This document shows positions 1 through 11,224 of a DNA stretch of 64,000 nt, one piece after another. Under the pieces are notes generated by a model. It was not told the DNA's origin, ran no database searches, and worked only from the letters and a program-made list of their open reading frames with translations. Source of the stretch: Schistocerca nitens (lineage: Eukaryota; Arthropoda; Insecta; Orthoptera; Acrididae); assembly GCF_023898315.1 (NCBI RefSeq), contig NC_064619.1:370962150-371026149 (forward strand), read 5' to 3'. Numbering within the stretch: position 1 is the first letter of the stretch; each line of letters starts with the position of its first letter. A program made the translations under genes and the position numbers.

Positions 1-2620
1 CCGCTTGAGGATTTTGGGGACATCTGCGTCGGTGGCATGATTATAATGGTTATTATGTCATTTTATCGGTTCTACACGCTGTATTGGCGTTAAAAAACAG
101 TCAGCTGGCGGTACAGGGTCCAGTTTTCTCTGCCGGGGATCCATCAGGACAATTTCATTTCGAAGACTGATCTGGCTGACAAATGAATTAAGATAGGGAG
201 CTGGTCATCTGAGTACTGTCTCCAAGGAGAATAGAGCAGTATCCGAGGTCGATAGTGAATTCTGCAGCACTTCAGTGTTACTAGTCGTACTGAAGTAGAC
301 GGCCACCACACCTTTAGCAATGTCTCCATTAAGATCATCCCTGTGCTGTTCAGTCGAGAAGATTTTGATGCGCAGCACTGAGTTGTCACCATCTCAGGTA
401 ACGTCTGTTTTATGGTCTGCTAGTTGTGAACCTTGTTTTCCTGGAATTTCGTTGGTTGTTTTTCATCTCTCTTTGCTTTCGATGATGTCGATTTAGGCTA
501 AGGCATATTTTTCTTTGGTCGTTTCTCTTCAACATGTGTTGTTACTTCAGACCCTAGCGCTTTGGTGATAGATGGAATTTTGAGTAAACAAAACCCTTGT
601 TGATAACTCTAGTTATAGAGAAGCACTTCCATGTAATCTCCTAAAAGTAGGATGGACAGGAAGACGTTCTGAAATCAGACAAGAGAGATAATCTCCGTCA
701 CGGGTTTCTTAGGGTGGAAATAAAAAAATACAGGAAGTTATCCTGGACGGAATGTTCACTTTTTACAGAAAGTGCTTGGTTCTTTGCCGCTATTCCTTGG
801 GAAGCTATATATAATTCACGTTGAAGGTTACTCCATCAATGGCTCTATCAACAGATGTCATCCTTTTGGTGAAGGTTGAGATGGCACCATGTACAGAAAG
901 GATCGGAGTGGTCGTTCTTAAATTAAAAGTTTTAGCTCCTCCATCTGCGAACTGCACATCGTATGCTAAAGATGAGTGCAAACTCATCACCTTTCATCTG
1001 CAGGGCTTACGAAATATTCTAGGCGTAACATGGTGAGCTCATGTGACAAATGAGATGGTCCTGAATGTTGTGAAGCTACTGAATATCACCGTCACTCTCA
1101 AGGAACGTTGCCTGCGATGGCATGGGCATTGACATCACATGGATCACTCCGGTCTTCCTCGACGCATACATCTTAGAGAAATATCACTTGCCAAGACAAT
1201 GCCTAGAAGACCTGCACTGCACTCTAAAGAGTGCACCAAGTGCGATATGCATGCATTTAAAATCGACTGCGACAAATGGGATCAGCTCTCCGAAGACCGC
1301 AGCAGATGATGCGAAGTCGTCGAGGATAGTAGGGATTCCAACGACGGCACCTACCTCAACTACATAGCTGTGGAACGAGCGTATAAACAAGCGCCTCCGA
1401 TGGACCGCTCCTTTGGGGTGACGTAAACTTGCCTCTTCAAATGGGCTCTCGCAATGAACTACTCAGTCACCAACGGAAGGGCCAGGATGGTGCTACATGA
1501 ATCTTCCGCTAGGAAGCATAGGCCGTTGGTGATGATAGGTTCCTTCATACGAGTTTTGAATCCATTAATGATCCACTGGAATATAGGAAGTATTTAACAG
1601 TCTGATTTCTTCTACCTCCTTTCCATAGAGAATGAGAATGGAAGTCAAGAGGTTGTGGAACAAAGCATTTCACGAAATTCAAATGTGTGCAGCCTCACAC
1701 CATAAATCCTCCAAAAGCCACGATTATGGTATATCGTGGTATGCTTCTTTTCACTGTTCTGACTTTTTTGCTTTGCTTGATTTTAATGTTTCCTTCTTGG
1801 GGAGGAAATCAAGGTTGCTGTTTTCCTGCTGCTATTTCTGGCAATGCTTTTGTACTTGCTGTAGTTGAACTGGAGGCATCAGAACAGACACAGTGTGCAA
1901 CAACTTTGCAAGTTTTTTGGTATGAGCATGTTTTATGTTTTCAAGACTTTTGTTCAGACTGATGCCCTTCTTCAAGGAGTATTCTTATCCACGACAGTTT
2001 TAAGTGATATTGCAATTGAAGTGGTCTATTTCCGTATCTCCCAGGAAGATGGTACACTCTCTACTTAATACTCGACGACCATCCCAAAAATACAGACGGT
2101 GCTAAGGGTAGTATACTACATACCAGTTACGTGTCCTACTTTGCTACATTTACCACAAGTTGCTGGGCCCTTTTACGTCAGTGATGTGTTAATATGTACG
2201 ATATTTAATACAGTTTACTGTTTTGGAGATGTATTGACTTACTTCGAATCTGTTAAAACCTACTACAAGTACACCAAATGCAGCAGAAATACAGATGTTC
2301 TCTCTTGTGTGCAAAATATGGGTCTCATGATGTCACTCACTTCAATTTTAGATCATATGTGCACTTCTTTTAAGTTAGCGAGTCCAGAATGCAAGCTGTA
2401 ACTCAGTTTTACCAGAGCTTCTTTGCATTAAGGCTGTAGTGCATTTCAGTCATAATGGGGTGCTTTCCAAATCCTTTGCTTCCTGCGGGGACTGCTAGCT
2501 TGATGCGATGTTGCAGCCTTGGCCACTACTGGACTGACCAGATTCTAATGATTTAATGATCCAACTATCCCTCTGGCATTATCATATCGAAAGGTGACTC
2601 TACAAATCAGATAACAACTG
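1..2620. other. Unassigned non-coding stretch
   Basis: No gene or named repeat is recognised here. Several short open frames occur on both strands. The best are minus-strand stretches around 150-400 and 805-990, where one frame stays readable over 50-80 codons. They carry no motif I can name and may be the remains of an old element. No tRNA boxes, terminal repeats or splice-bounded exons stand out. Confidence 0.4.
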
Positions 2621-2643
2621 ATATATATATATATATATATTAT
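2621..2643. repeat. (TA)n microsatellite at the 3' edge of LINE copy A
   Basis: About eleven TA units. They mark the point where recognisable LINE sequence of copy A stops, so this may be the remnant of its tail or a later breakpoint. Confidence 0.8.
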
Positions 2644-2649
2644 GGGGTT

Positions 2650-3028
2650 CAGTGTGGTGTGCAGTGAACGAAAGGACTTTCCATCCGTCATTTAAGGGTG
2701 TGAAAGACTGGGGGATAGTTCTTCGATGGAGAGGCTCGAGCATAGTGCTCAGCAAAACGCTCGGCAATCGCGTTTGCGTCGGGTCTGGTACCCAAAAATA
2801 CGTCTGATCTTCGTCCAGAATTAGGAAGGAGACGTATGGCACCCTATGGTCGACACATACCTCTCCCAACACTCCTGTTTCTGTCGTTTTATAAGCTGGC
2901 AAACTCGGGAACAGATGCCGCTTAAAGGCTATTAGGTGCTCTAGGGAAGGGTGCCGCTTATGTCGCTGTAGAGCTCGCTGACGCTCTTTAACTGCCTCAG
3001 CCACTTCCGGCGACCATGAATGGACCAT
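2650..3028 (-). pseudogene. LINE copy A endonuclease-RT linker
   Basis: A minus-strand frame carries the Lys/Arg-rich segment seen between endonuclease and reverse transcriptase in this LINE family (key words KERQRALQRHKRHPSLEHLIAFKR, at about residues 13-36). The equivalent stretch in copy B lies at 33318-33533. The frame ends in the TA microsatellite, and no reverse transcriptase block follows. Confidence 0.7.
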
Positions 3029-3081
3029 CTTTCGCCAGGGGCACCCTAGAGAACGAGGGATCGCGTTTTCTGCTGCAGAAA

Positions 3082-3848
3082 TTATCGTTGTAGTGACCTG
3101 CCCAATAAAAACATCGATGGTACCACAGGGGGAGATTCAACGGTGACAGCAGAGGTGAACGCTACCCAGTCTGCCTTGTTTAAAGCCCTTCTGGGTAGGC
3201 GTCTGTGGGAATGACACAGGGGGAGTGACAGGAAGATGGGGAAGTGGTCACTACAACACAGGTCGTCATATGCTGTCCAGTGAATAGATGGGAGGAGTTC
3301 TGGTCTGCAAATTGATAAATCAATGGCCGAGTAACTACCATGAGCCACACTGAAATGTGTGGCGGCCCCAATATTTAAGAGGCACAGGTCGAGTTGGGAC
3401 AGAAAGTTTTCGACATCTCTACCACTGCCAGTAAGCATGGTGCTACCCCACAAGGGGTTATGGGCGTTAAAATCTCCCGAAAGTACGAAAGGTTCAGGGA
3501 GTGATCGATCAATGCAGCCAATACGTTCAGGGGTACCGCACCATCTGGAGGGAGATACACTTTGCAGACAGTTATTTTCTGTTTCGTCCGTATCCTGACA
3601 GCCACAGTTTCAAGAGGAGTTTGAAGTGGCAGAGGTTCACTACATACCGAGTTCATCACATAAATGCAAATTCCATCTGATACTCTATTATATTCGCCAT
3701 GGTTCTTGTAACATAGGAAGGAGGTTTCCTGGAGGTCAGTGCAGAAAGCAAGTGTAAAACTGAACATTTGCTGTAGCTCAGCCAGGTGTTGGAAAAATCC
3801 GCCGCAATTCCACTGGTGGATGACGTGATCGTGAGACTGGGAAGGCAT
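3082..3848 (-). pseudogene. LINE copy A apurinic-type endonuclease
   Basis: Remains of the exonuclease-endonuclease-phosphatase domain that nicks target DNA for target-primed reverse transcription. Two overlapping minus-strand frames cover it. The N-terminal one begins with the QWNCGG motif and has LQET, which holds the catalytic Glu. The C-terminal one has the CCSDHFPIFLSLP motif with the catalytic Asp-His pair. The normally continuous GDFNAHN segment between them is broken by frame changes near 3450. Copy B carries the same domain at 33559-34305. Confidence 0.85.
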
Positions 3849-3907
3849 GATACACTCAATGAGGCAGTCTACACCTCAGGGTCACCTGCTGCCACCGTCT
3901 TATTTCT

Positions 3908-5077
3908 TCAACAGGCTATATCTATTGTGTCTGAGGGTCTGGCGAGATCTAGGTCCAGAATCTTCACCTCATCCTCAGACGCAGAGCTTATAGTCAGCGG
4001 TGCTGTGGGTGCCACTGCAATTCCCTTGGTCTTGGGGGTCTTCTTTCTGGATTTCTCTCGCTGATCCTTGGGTTTTTCTGACTGAGAGAGCATCAATGAT
4101 TCAGTCTCCAGAACTGAGGATGATCGTGAATCCCTACAGCAGGTTGCTTTTGGGCGCTTCAACCACTGGCAGGTGTCATCTTTCCCACTAGCAGAAACCT
4201 GGGAAGGGAGTGACTCAAGGGGACCCCTTCCTGGTGAGAGGAGCCAAAGAAGACTTAAGCTTCTCCGGATGAGAAGTGGGGACAGGTGTGCCCGATGGTT
4301 GGGGCGACAGTGCTCTAGAGGTAGGTGGTGCGGGAGTAACACGGAGGGATGTCCCCCCCCCCCCATCAAGGGGGCAGGTGTAGTCTTACGGCTCTGAGAG
4401 CTGACTGGAACTCGCGGAACTGATGGGGCTACAACTGTTCTCGTAGTGGTGGCATAAGAGGAGGTCATAGCCACAGGATATAAGTGCTCAAATTTCCTAT
4501 TGGCCTCAGTGTAGGTCAGACAGTCCAGGATCTTGTATTCCATGATTTTCCTTTCTCACTGTAAAATCCTGCAGTCTGGTGAGCAAGGGGAATGATGCTC
4601 TCCGCAGTTGACACAGATGGGAGGTGCGGCACATGGAGTACTGGGATGGGATGGATATCCACAATGCTGGAAATACAGTGGGAAGACACATGCCTGAACC
4701 TCCAGCACTTAAAGCACCACATTGGGGGAGGGATATATGGCTTGACATCACAGCTGTAGACCATCACAGCTGTAGACCATCACCTTGACCTTCTCGGGTA
4801 ATGTGTCACCCTTGAAGGCCAAGATGAAGGCACCGGTAGCAACCTGATTATCCCTTGGATCCCGATGGACATCTCAGACGAAATGAACTCCTTGTCACTC
4901 TAAGTTGGCAGGCAGCTCGTCGTCCAACTGCAAAAGAAGGTCCCTGTGGAGTATAATACCCTGGATCATATTTAAGCTCTTATGAGGTGTGATGGAAACA
5001 TCTCCCAGCTTGTCACAAGTAGAGAATGCTGTTCTTATCAAGACTGACCCTGACCGCATTTTGGACAAGCCCTCCAC
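3908..5077 (-). pseudogene. LINE copy A ORF1 (zinc-knuckle nucleic-acid-binding protein)
   Basis: The broken first protein of the LINE, a nucleic-acid-binding chaperone that packages the element's RNA. It reads in three minus-strand pieces: an N-terminal piece (4895-5077), a central piece with a degenerate zinc knuckle CFKCWRFRHVSSHC (about 4510-4767), and a Ser/Pro/Lys-rich C-terminal piece (3908-4543). A short direct duplication of about 16 bp lies in the central part (4752-4783). Copies B and D hold the same layout. Confidence 0.8.
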
Positions 5078-5925
5078 CTTCCCAAATTTGTCCTCTAAAT
5101 GCTATGCAAAAAACTGAGGCTCCATCAAGACAACGGAGTCCCCATCAGCTCTCATACATATGAGGTACCGGGGCGAATAAGGTTCACTGCCATCCTTAGC
5201 CTGGGGAACAATGTAGGATCATACTTCCTTGCAGTGTACTGAGACTTGGAACGCTTAGAGATTGCTGGTGTTTGATTACCAGCAAGTGATGACGTGGTAC
5301 ACTTAATTGTGCATCATCCTCCCTGTTGCCACCCACTCTGACCAGGGGCCCTCCTCATGGGCGCCACCCAGCCGCAGCAAAGGCCACCTGGCAGGTTGGC
5401 CATTGCTGAGAGTCCTGATGCCCCAGGGTGCCGGGCATCCTTGACATATGTGGGTAGTTAACGGCACAGGCATCAGCAGAGTGATCCTTGTGCAGTCAGG
5501 GGCCTTCAACCAACAGGGTACATGGCGGCCCCCACCACAACGGACTGGCTACTGTGCTAGGTATGAGGTACAAAGAATTCCATGGTCATCATCGTGCAGA
5601 AAACATTGCATAGTGGGCGGAGGGAGGAAAACGCACCCAGGAAGGTGTCCTCGCCCAAGAGATGGAGGATGAGCGGGACTGCAACGCCACGACAAGAAAG
5701 TGGGTTAAAGATCTCAATGCACGATGGACATGATGCACCACGCAAGGCGCCCATCCCCAATTGGCTCGCTCTTTGGTAAAATTTTGAAAAATGGAGGTCA
5801 AACCCTACAGGGGACCATCACATAAAGGCCGAAAGGTGTGAGACTTCTTTTAGTTGACTCTTACGACAGGCAGGAATTTCTTGGGCTATTCGAACCCCTG
5901 GGCCTACAGGGGACATAGCAGATTG

Positions 5926-6130
5926 TATGAATGGGTGTGCAGAGAGGGAAGAAAGATGCACAGTAGTATTGATGTAAAATTATATTCATCTCGATATTGT
6001 GTTATTGTTTCCTCGTGGTTAGGGCCCCTGCCTAACAGACGCAAAACAATATTGACATTTTTCAATGTTTGTGTGACAAGAGGGTGGAAATTATGATAAA
6101 AACGGAAAAATGCGAGTACGACTCGAGTTC
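5926..6130. other. Spacer between LINE copy A and the next repeat
   Basis: Nothing recognisable as coding. The stretch passes into the repeat that starts near 6130. Confidence 0.4.
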
Positions 6131-6371
6131 TGAGGGTTCCGTACAAATTTAATTATGAATATAATTACTTAATTCATCCCGAGAATCGAGAAAATCGACG
6201 ATTTCTCTCCGTTATCGATATCGAAACTGCCAAGATATCTGTCGGGAGAATTCCAAGACTTTCGAGAATGTATTAATTTTCGGTTTCTTAAAACTTTTTG
6301 TGTGATTTCGCATTCGCTATTGTAATTTTTCATTTATTTTATTAATTTGGGAGTCATAGTACAATGCTTTC

Positions 6372-6644
6372 CTAACTGACAATTGCAGATGCTTTGACTT
6401 CGTTTGCTCTCGTCCCTTTTGCGACTTCTGGTACGATCTGACAGAAGTCCCTAGAGACGAAAATGGTACAGCCGGCCAGGGGGCTACTGTTGTTAAACAA
6501 ATGTCGGATTAATCTTTGGAACATTTCAATGGATATTTTATAGGATATTGGAACGTCGTTCCAAACTATGGGAGTGTGATCTGCATCACTTATGAGTGTT
6601 ATTTTGCATTGAAACATTATAGCTGCTGTATGTGTCGTAAGCAT
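6372..6644 (-). pseudogene. Helitron Pif1-type helicase fragment
   Basis: A 90-codon minus-strand frame resembles the ATPase core of Helitron Rep-helicase proteins. In its second half the order of residues follows the family pattern 'F-G-G-x-x-V-V-L-G-G-D-F-R-Q-V-L-P-V-V-x-x-G-T-R-A'. Here it reads LAGCTIFVSRDFCQIVPEV followed by KGTRANEV. The D-F-x-Q core (Walker B/sensor region) survives. The Walker A part and the Rep nuclease are absent. It is a short broken fragment with no role of its own. Confidence 0.65.
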
Positions 6645-6663
6645 CGACAGACTGTCAGCGAAT

Positions 6664-6878
6664 GAAGTTTGGAAGGTAGGGGGACGAGGTACTGGCAGAA
6701 TTACGGCTGTGAGGAAGGGTCGTGAGTCGTGCTTGGGTAGCTCAGTCGGTAGAGCAACTATTCGCGAAAGTCAAAGGCCCCGAGTTCAAGTCTCGGTCTA
6801 CTACACACTTTTAATTTGCCAGGAAGTTTCGTAGCAGTGCACACTACGCTGCAGAGTGAAAATGTCATTCTGTCAGGG
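6664..6878 (+). mobile_element. tRNA-derived SINE (full or nearly full)
   Basis: The head carries RNA polymerase III boxes: an A box TAGCTCAGTCGGTAGAG near 6735 and a B box GAGTTCAAGTCTC near 6783. A body follows with the family words GCCAGGAAGTTTCGTAGCAG and GCAGAGTGAAAATGTCATTC. A leader of about 60 bp precedes the tRNA-like part. A minus-strand fragment of the same family lies at 54384-54482. Confidence 0.8.
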
Positions 6879-7499
6879 AATGTTTGTGACTATAATGAGC
6901 CGGCGTGGGGCAGAAGTCGGTAGTTTTACGCCTGTCATAGGTACAGAAGGCAACGTTTTCACAGCGGCAGAGGACTTAACTTCATTATAAATCAGCTAGT
7001 TAGCACGAAACATTTGTAAATCACACACACAAAGCTTCATCGGGAGTCACTCTACCTCGCACTGGAAACCAGATCTAAATCCCTGTAGTAGTTCCTGAGA
7101 GTTTTGGCGGATTAGTAACGCAAAGTAAGTCTGCCGTCGCAAAAAATATATTTACGTGATATAAATTAACAATTTTCGGACTTCGTACTTTACCTGTACC
7201 TGTTAAATCCTGTTTCCTGTCAAATTTTATGATTCCAGATCAACAGGAAGTACCCTATACGCTCTGATGAGTGAGTGAGGTTGTGAGTATCAATAAATGG
7301 CTGTATCTTTACATTGCAGTGACTTAAGTTTTTACACTGGCAAGGGACTGAGACATTATGTAACAATTTTCAAGTTGATACCTCAACCTGTTCTGTAGAA
7401 AAAGATATATTAACAGTTGGGCTGACAGACAGAAAGATGGGCATCGAAGTGATCTTATAAGGGTTCCATTTTTACCACCTGAAGTACGGAACCCCAAAA

Positions 7500-7924
7500 A
7501 CAATTTTAGTTACAAGACAGTGACCGTGTTCCCATTAGGAAGTCAGTCTAGTCCATGAAAAACGTTTACCCCATTTTGCATTCAGACACAATTTCTAACT
7601 TAGTCTACTGCTACAAATACACCACCTTACATTCCATGCATCGTGACTTTTCAATAGACACTCAGATTTGCTCCAAAGAGCTACCTACTATCGATTGATG
7701 ACTTCAGTTAACTCTCTGCTCTGAGTACTGCAACAGTGCTTCAAATGCTTGCATTTTTTGTAAATACTTATAATATGGGATCCTGAGCAATATCCCAGCA
7801 GAGGGGTCGAAACGTCGATCATTTTAGCAGAAATATGACGTGGCCTAATAACCTAGAAGATTTTAACTTCAGTGACTACGCCAACGAAAGCCTGTAGAAT
7901 TACATATTCACTTGACTTAATTCC
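7500..7924. other. Unassigned, probably old repeat
   Basis: No coding signal. The stretch around 7800-7890, with the word GTCGAAACGTCGATCA, looks like a dispersed repeat I cannot name. Confidence 0.35.
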
Positions 7925-8209
7925 TTTGGCCCCTGTGGAGGAATACGGCATTCAGGAGGGCTCGCCATCCGTTTCTGTTTTTGTCCATTTGCCTTAATTC
8001 TGCCCAGGTCTTGGCAACTCTCTTTGCTTCCCCTTCCACTGTCCTCTTTCATGTACCCCTAGGTCTTCTTCTCTTCCTTGTTCCCTGGGGATTCCATTCC
8101 AATGCTTTTTTTCTCGATGGCTCCATCTGGTTTTCCCAACCACCCCCACTTTCTCTCTCATATCTGTTCTTCTATAGAGATCTGGGTTGTTATTCGCCAG
8201 AGTTCCTCA

Positions 8210-9380
8210 TTACATATTTTTTTCTGGCCACCAGATATTCATGATGCGTCGGAGACTATTTATGAAGCTTTGTAACTGAGATGTTATCTTTTTATCCATT
8301 TTCCAGCTTTCACTGGCGTACAGGACAGCCTTCACATTTGTATTAAAAATACGGATTTTTGTTTTGTACCCAACATTTCTGTTTTTGGATGTTGGATGTA
8401 ATTGTATGAAGTCAGCATTTGCCGTTTTAATGCGGTTTTTCACGTCATCTCCAGCTCCACCATCTTCCATAGCTATACTACCCAGATACAGGAATGAGTT
8501 GACAGTCTCCACCCGCTGCTCCCCTATTAACAGTGGCACCACCATGTTCCTTGAATTTATTCTAATTTCCTTTGCATTGCCAATATTTATCTTGAGGCCA
8601 GCAGTCTCTGCTTCTTCTTTCGGAAAGTTTAATTTAGCTTGCATATCTCTCAGCCTTTGAACTAATAAAACTATATCGTCTGCAATACCCAGATCCTTCA
8701 GACGTTCATGGATCCCCCATTGGATTCCTCGTCTCCTGCCTGCTGTGACTCTTCGCATAACTGAGTCTAGAACAAGTAGAAAAAGTGTTGGTGATAAAAT
8801 GCAACCCTTCTGAACTCCAGTTGTTACTTTTATGGGCTCTGTCAGAGTACGCAACATTTGTAGCCATCATACAGATATTTTATGATGTTTAAGATCTTCT
8901 GTGGTATACCATACTTCCGCAACACCTGCCAGAGCACTTTATGTTTCACAGAATCGAAGGCCTCTTAAAAATCAATTAATGCCAGGTACGTGGTTGCTTG
9001 GAATTCTTCGCTTTTCTCTGAAATGATCCTAAGCATGTTAATAAGATCAACACAACTGCGTTGTGCCCTAAAACTGACCTGTTCTTTATGCAGTCGATTT
9101 TCAAGCGATTCTTTAATTCTGTTTAAAATAATTCTGTTGAGGACTTTACTGGGCACTGACAGCAATGTAATACCACGCCAATTGTTAGTCTGACAAATTT
9201 CTTTTTTTTTGGGAGCTTTAGCACCAAACCATTTATCCACTCCTTTGGAGATTTCTCTTCAAGCCAAATATGCTTCAGCAAGGTATGGAGCATTTTAACA
9301 GTACTTTCAATATCGACCATTAAGAGATCCGTTGTTATATTGTCTAGGCCTGGAGCCTTTGCATTCTTTAAGGTTTTCAA
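8210..9380 (-). pseudogene. RTE-like LINE reverse transcriptase
   Basis: Three minus-strand frames carry RT motifs in order. First comes a fragment with AKAPGLDNITTDLL (motif 1) at 9123-9380. Next is the segment with 'NNWRGITLLSVPSKVLNRII' (motif 2) at 8965-9240. Last is VTTGVQKGCILSPTLFLLV followed by LGIADDIVLL (palm motifs 4-5) at 8210-8857. The usual F/Y-A-D-D box reads I-A-D-D here, keeping both catalytic aspartates. The final frame also holds the thumb region with LYLGSI. Confidence 0.85.
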
Positions 9381-9692
9381 AGCAACCTTATTTCGTTCGC
9401 TGTGGGGGACTGCAGATTTATATCTTAATCTTCGACTTCCTCTGGAACATCTCTTACCTGTTCTTCTTGGTTGTTTTCACAATTTAACAGTTCCTTAAAG
9501 TGCTCCACCCATCTCTGTAGCTGTGCCCGTTGAGTTATAAGCATCACCCCATCCTTGTTGTTAACTGGTCCTACATGTCTGAAGTTCTTCATTGACAACT
9601 GTTTGGTGTTTGGTTATATTGTAGAGCTCTTTCATATTCCCTTGTCTTTCTGCCTCTTCTGCTAACTTTGCTTGTTTATCTGTCCATTTCCT

Positions 9693-9911
9693 TTATCTCG
9701 ACATACTTATATTTTCACTTTTTTTATTCACCTCCATGTATTCTTTATGCACTTTGCTCTTTTGCGCTGTTGTCTTACAAAGATTTAACTTAAGTTTTAG
9801 TTCTTTCCTATGGCTGATATCATTCCATGTAGCATCAGAGATCCATTCCTTCCTTTGATGTGCCTTAAATCTTACTATTTTTTCTCCCACATTTTTTCCA
9901 ACTTGTTTCAA
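9693..9911 (-). pseudogene. RTE-like LINE linker fragment
   Basis: A Lys-rich minus-strand frame connects endonuclease and reverse transcriptase. It contains RKEWISDATW followed by a basic helix-forming stretch, typical of this LINE type. Confidence 0.6.
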
Positions 9912-9934
9912 TTCCCTCTCCCATGAAGTTTTCT

Positions 9935-10931
9935 TCAGAGAGGACCTGGAATCTGTTTTGTAGCTGAAGGGCAGATGTTTTTTGCCACAGCTATTTTCTT
10001 GCTCCTGTAATAGAGCTTGATTCTATTTGCCACTATCTTCAGTTTGAATTCCGCCAAAACTAGGCGGTGGTCACTTCCAACGTCTGCTCCTCTTCTATTT
10101 CTGACATCTACCAGAGAGTGTCGAAACTTGCGGCTTATGGCTAAGTGGTCTATTTGATTTTCAGTAACGTGGTCTGGAGAAATCCACGTTATCTTATGGC
10201 AGTTACAATGTGGAAACAATGTGCCTCCTACGACTAGGTCATGTTCTGCGCATGTATCTATCAACAGTTAACCATTTAAATTTTTGATCCCCTTGCCATG
10301 CACACCCATGATATGTTCAGGCCCTTCATTTTCTGAACCAACTTCTGCATTCAAGTCCCCAATTAAAATTTTTATGTCCCTAGAATTTGTTTGTCTAAGG
10401 ACTCCATTATGCTTGCATAAAATACATCTTAGCTATTTCAGTAGGTACACAGCATTAAATTTCAGTGACATATCGCACATTTGTTTTAATGCATGTGGTT
10501 ATTATCCATTCTGAGACTGGTTTCCACTCCAATAAGTTCTTCTCGCTGCTTTTAGATATTAAGAGCCCTACACCATTCCTATGCATCGTGTCCTCACCTG
10601 TCTGACCAGCATACAGCAGCACTCCACCATTATGTGTTTGGAATTCCCCCAATTCTGGCCACCTTATTTTGCTTTGTCCTGATATATCTAGTTGGTAGTT
10701 CTCCATCTCTTTTTCAACCTGACTTAGCCTTCCTGCCTCTCTCAACATCCTTGCATTACAAAAACCAAAATGGGTTTTCCTTTTCAGGCCAAAGGTCATA
10801 TTCTTAAGATCCATCTGGCTGTTTCTCCTTTTAGTTTCTGTGATATGTGTATTTTGGCGGTGTGGGTTATCAGCCCACAGCCCCTGAGTGTCCTGGTGGG
10901 GCTGCCACCTCATGGCCCAGCCACCTGCCAA
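9935..10931 (-). pseudogene. RTE-like LINE endonuclease
   Basis: An N-terminal frame (10455-10931) has FGFCNARMLREAGRLSQVEKE, then DISGQSKIRW where the family has the catalytic Glu in 'LSEVRW'; here Glu is replaced by Lys. The middle, about 10290-10400, has a D-L-N-A-E-V-G block in another frame. The C-terminal frame (9935-10264) ends with GADVGSDHRLVLAEF, the catalytic Asp-His motif. A start-proximal leader lies at about 10860-10931. Confidence 0.8.
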
Positions 10932-11109
10932 GATTTTATTTCAGGTCCATAGCCCTTAGATAGCTTGTCTTCATCGCAGAACAGTATCCACCCCTTCGCA
11001 ATAAGGCCTGTTTGCATCACTGTTGTCCTTGTTTCCAAGGGTCTTCTGCTATCCACATTAGGGGACTGTGCTTGCTGCCACACAATCACAGAGAGGAAAA
11101 GGAAAGGAA

Positions 11110-11205
11110 GGGAGAGTATGGGATGGGATGGGATGGGATGGGATGGGATGGGATGGGATGGGATAGGACAGGACAGGACAGGACAGGACAGGGCATGACA
11201 TGACA
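11110..11205. repeat. Compound pentamer microsatellite (GGGAT)n-(ACAGG)n
   Basis: About nine GGGAT units pass into about five ACAGG units and degenerate copies. The repeat yields spurious open frames on both strands. It abuts the 5' side of the RTE-like LINE. Confidence 0.95.
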
Positions 11206-11224
11206 GGGCACTACACGGGACATT

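Larger units (their letters stand above)
2644..5925 (-). mobile_element. I-like LINE, copy A (ORF1 + endonuclease, no RT)
   Basis: A non-LTR retrotransposon relic read on the minus strand. From 5' to 3' it has a 5' untranslated region (about 5925-5100), an ORF1 with zinc-knuckle motifs, an apurinic-type endonuclease, and the linker that normally leads to the reverse transcriptase. The reverse transcriptase and RNase H are absent. The 5' end matches that of copy B near 36.3 kb, including the shared tract around 5760-5900 versus 36140-36290, so both belong to one family. Frames are interrupted many times. The loss of the 3' half is unusual, because LINEs are normally truncated at the 5' end, and points to a later deletion down to the (TA)n tract. 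Confidence 0.85.
6134..7494. repeat. Dispersed repeat with inverted GGGTTCCGTAC ends
   Basis: An 11-bp sequence GGGTTCCGTAC at 6134-6144 recurs exactly inverted at 7484-7494, and a further direct partial copy lies at 7461. The interval encloses a Helitron-type helicase fragment and a SINE. I recall similar GGGTTCCGTA-bearing repeats in other insect genomes but cannot name the family. The ends may be those of one element or of two neighbouring copies. Confidence 0.4.
7925..11080 (-). mobile_element. RTE-like LINE, nearly full length but decayed
   Basis: A non-LTR retrotransposon on the minus strand. 5' leader sequence runs to about 11080, an apurinic-type endonuclease covers 9935-10931, a linker with the family word HFKELLN lies near 9480-9520, a reverse transcriptase covers 8210-9380, and a frameshifted C-terminal tail reaches 7925. 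Frames are broken roughly every 200-500 bp. No RNase H or zinc-knuckle ORF1 is present, which separates it from the I-like copies in this window. The clade call (RTE-like, the type often annotated as craniofacial development protein 2-like) rests on the endonuclease wording and the layout. Confidence 0.8.

Noticed and set aside
1632-1962. Frame with a hydrophobic stretch resembling a signal peptide
   Set aside because: T-rich DNA gives such stretches by chance; no start context, splice signals or homology.
3786-4397. Plus-strand frames of 63-92 codons
   Set aside because: Antisense shadows of LINE copy A endonuclease and ORF1.
6729-6803. tRNA gene candidate with good A and B boxes
   Set aside because: It is the head of a SINE. 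The acceptor arms do not pair, and the SINE body continues directly after it.
8364-8660. 98-codon plus-strand frame
   Set aside because: Antisense of the RTE-like LINE reverse transcriptase.
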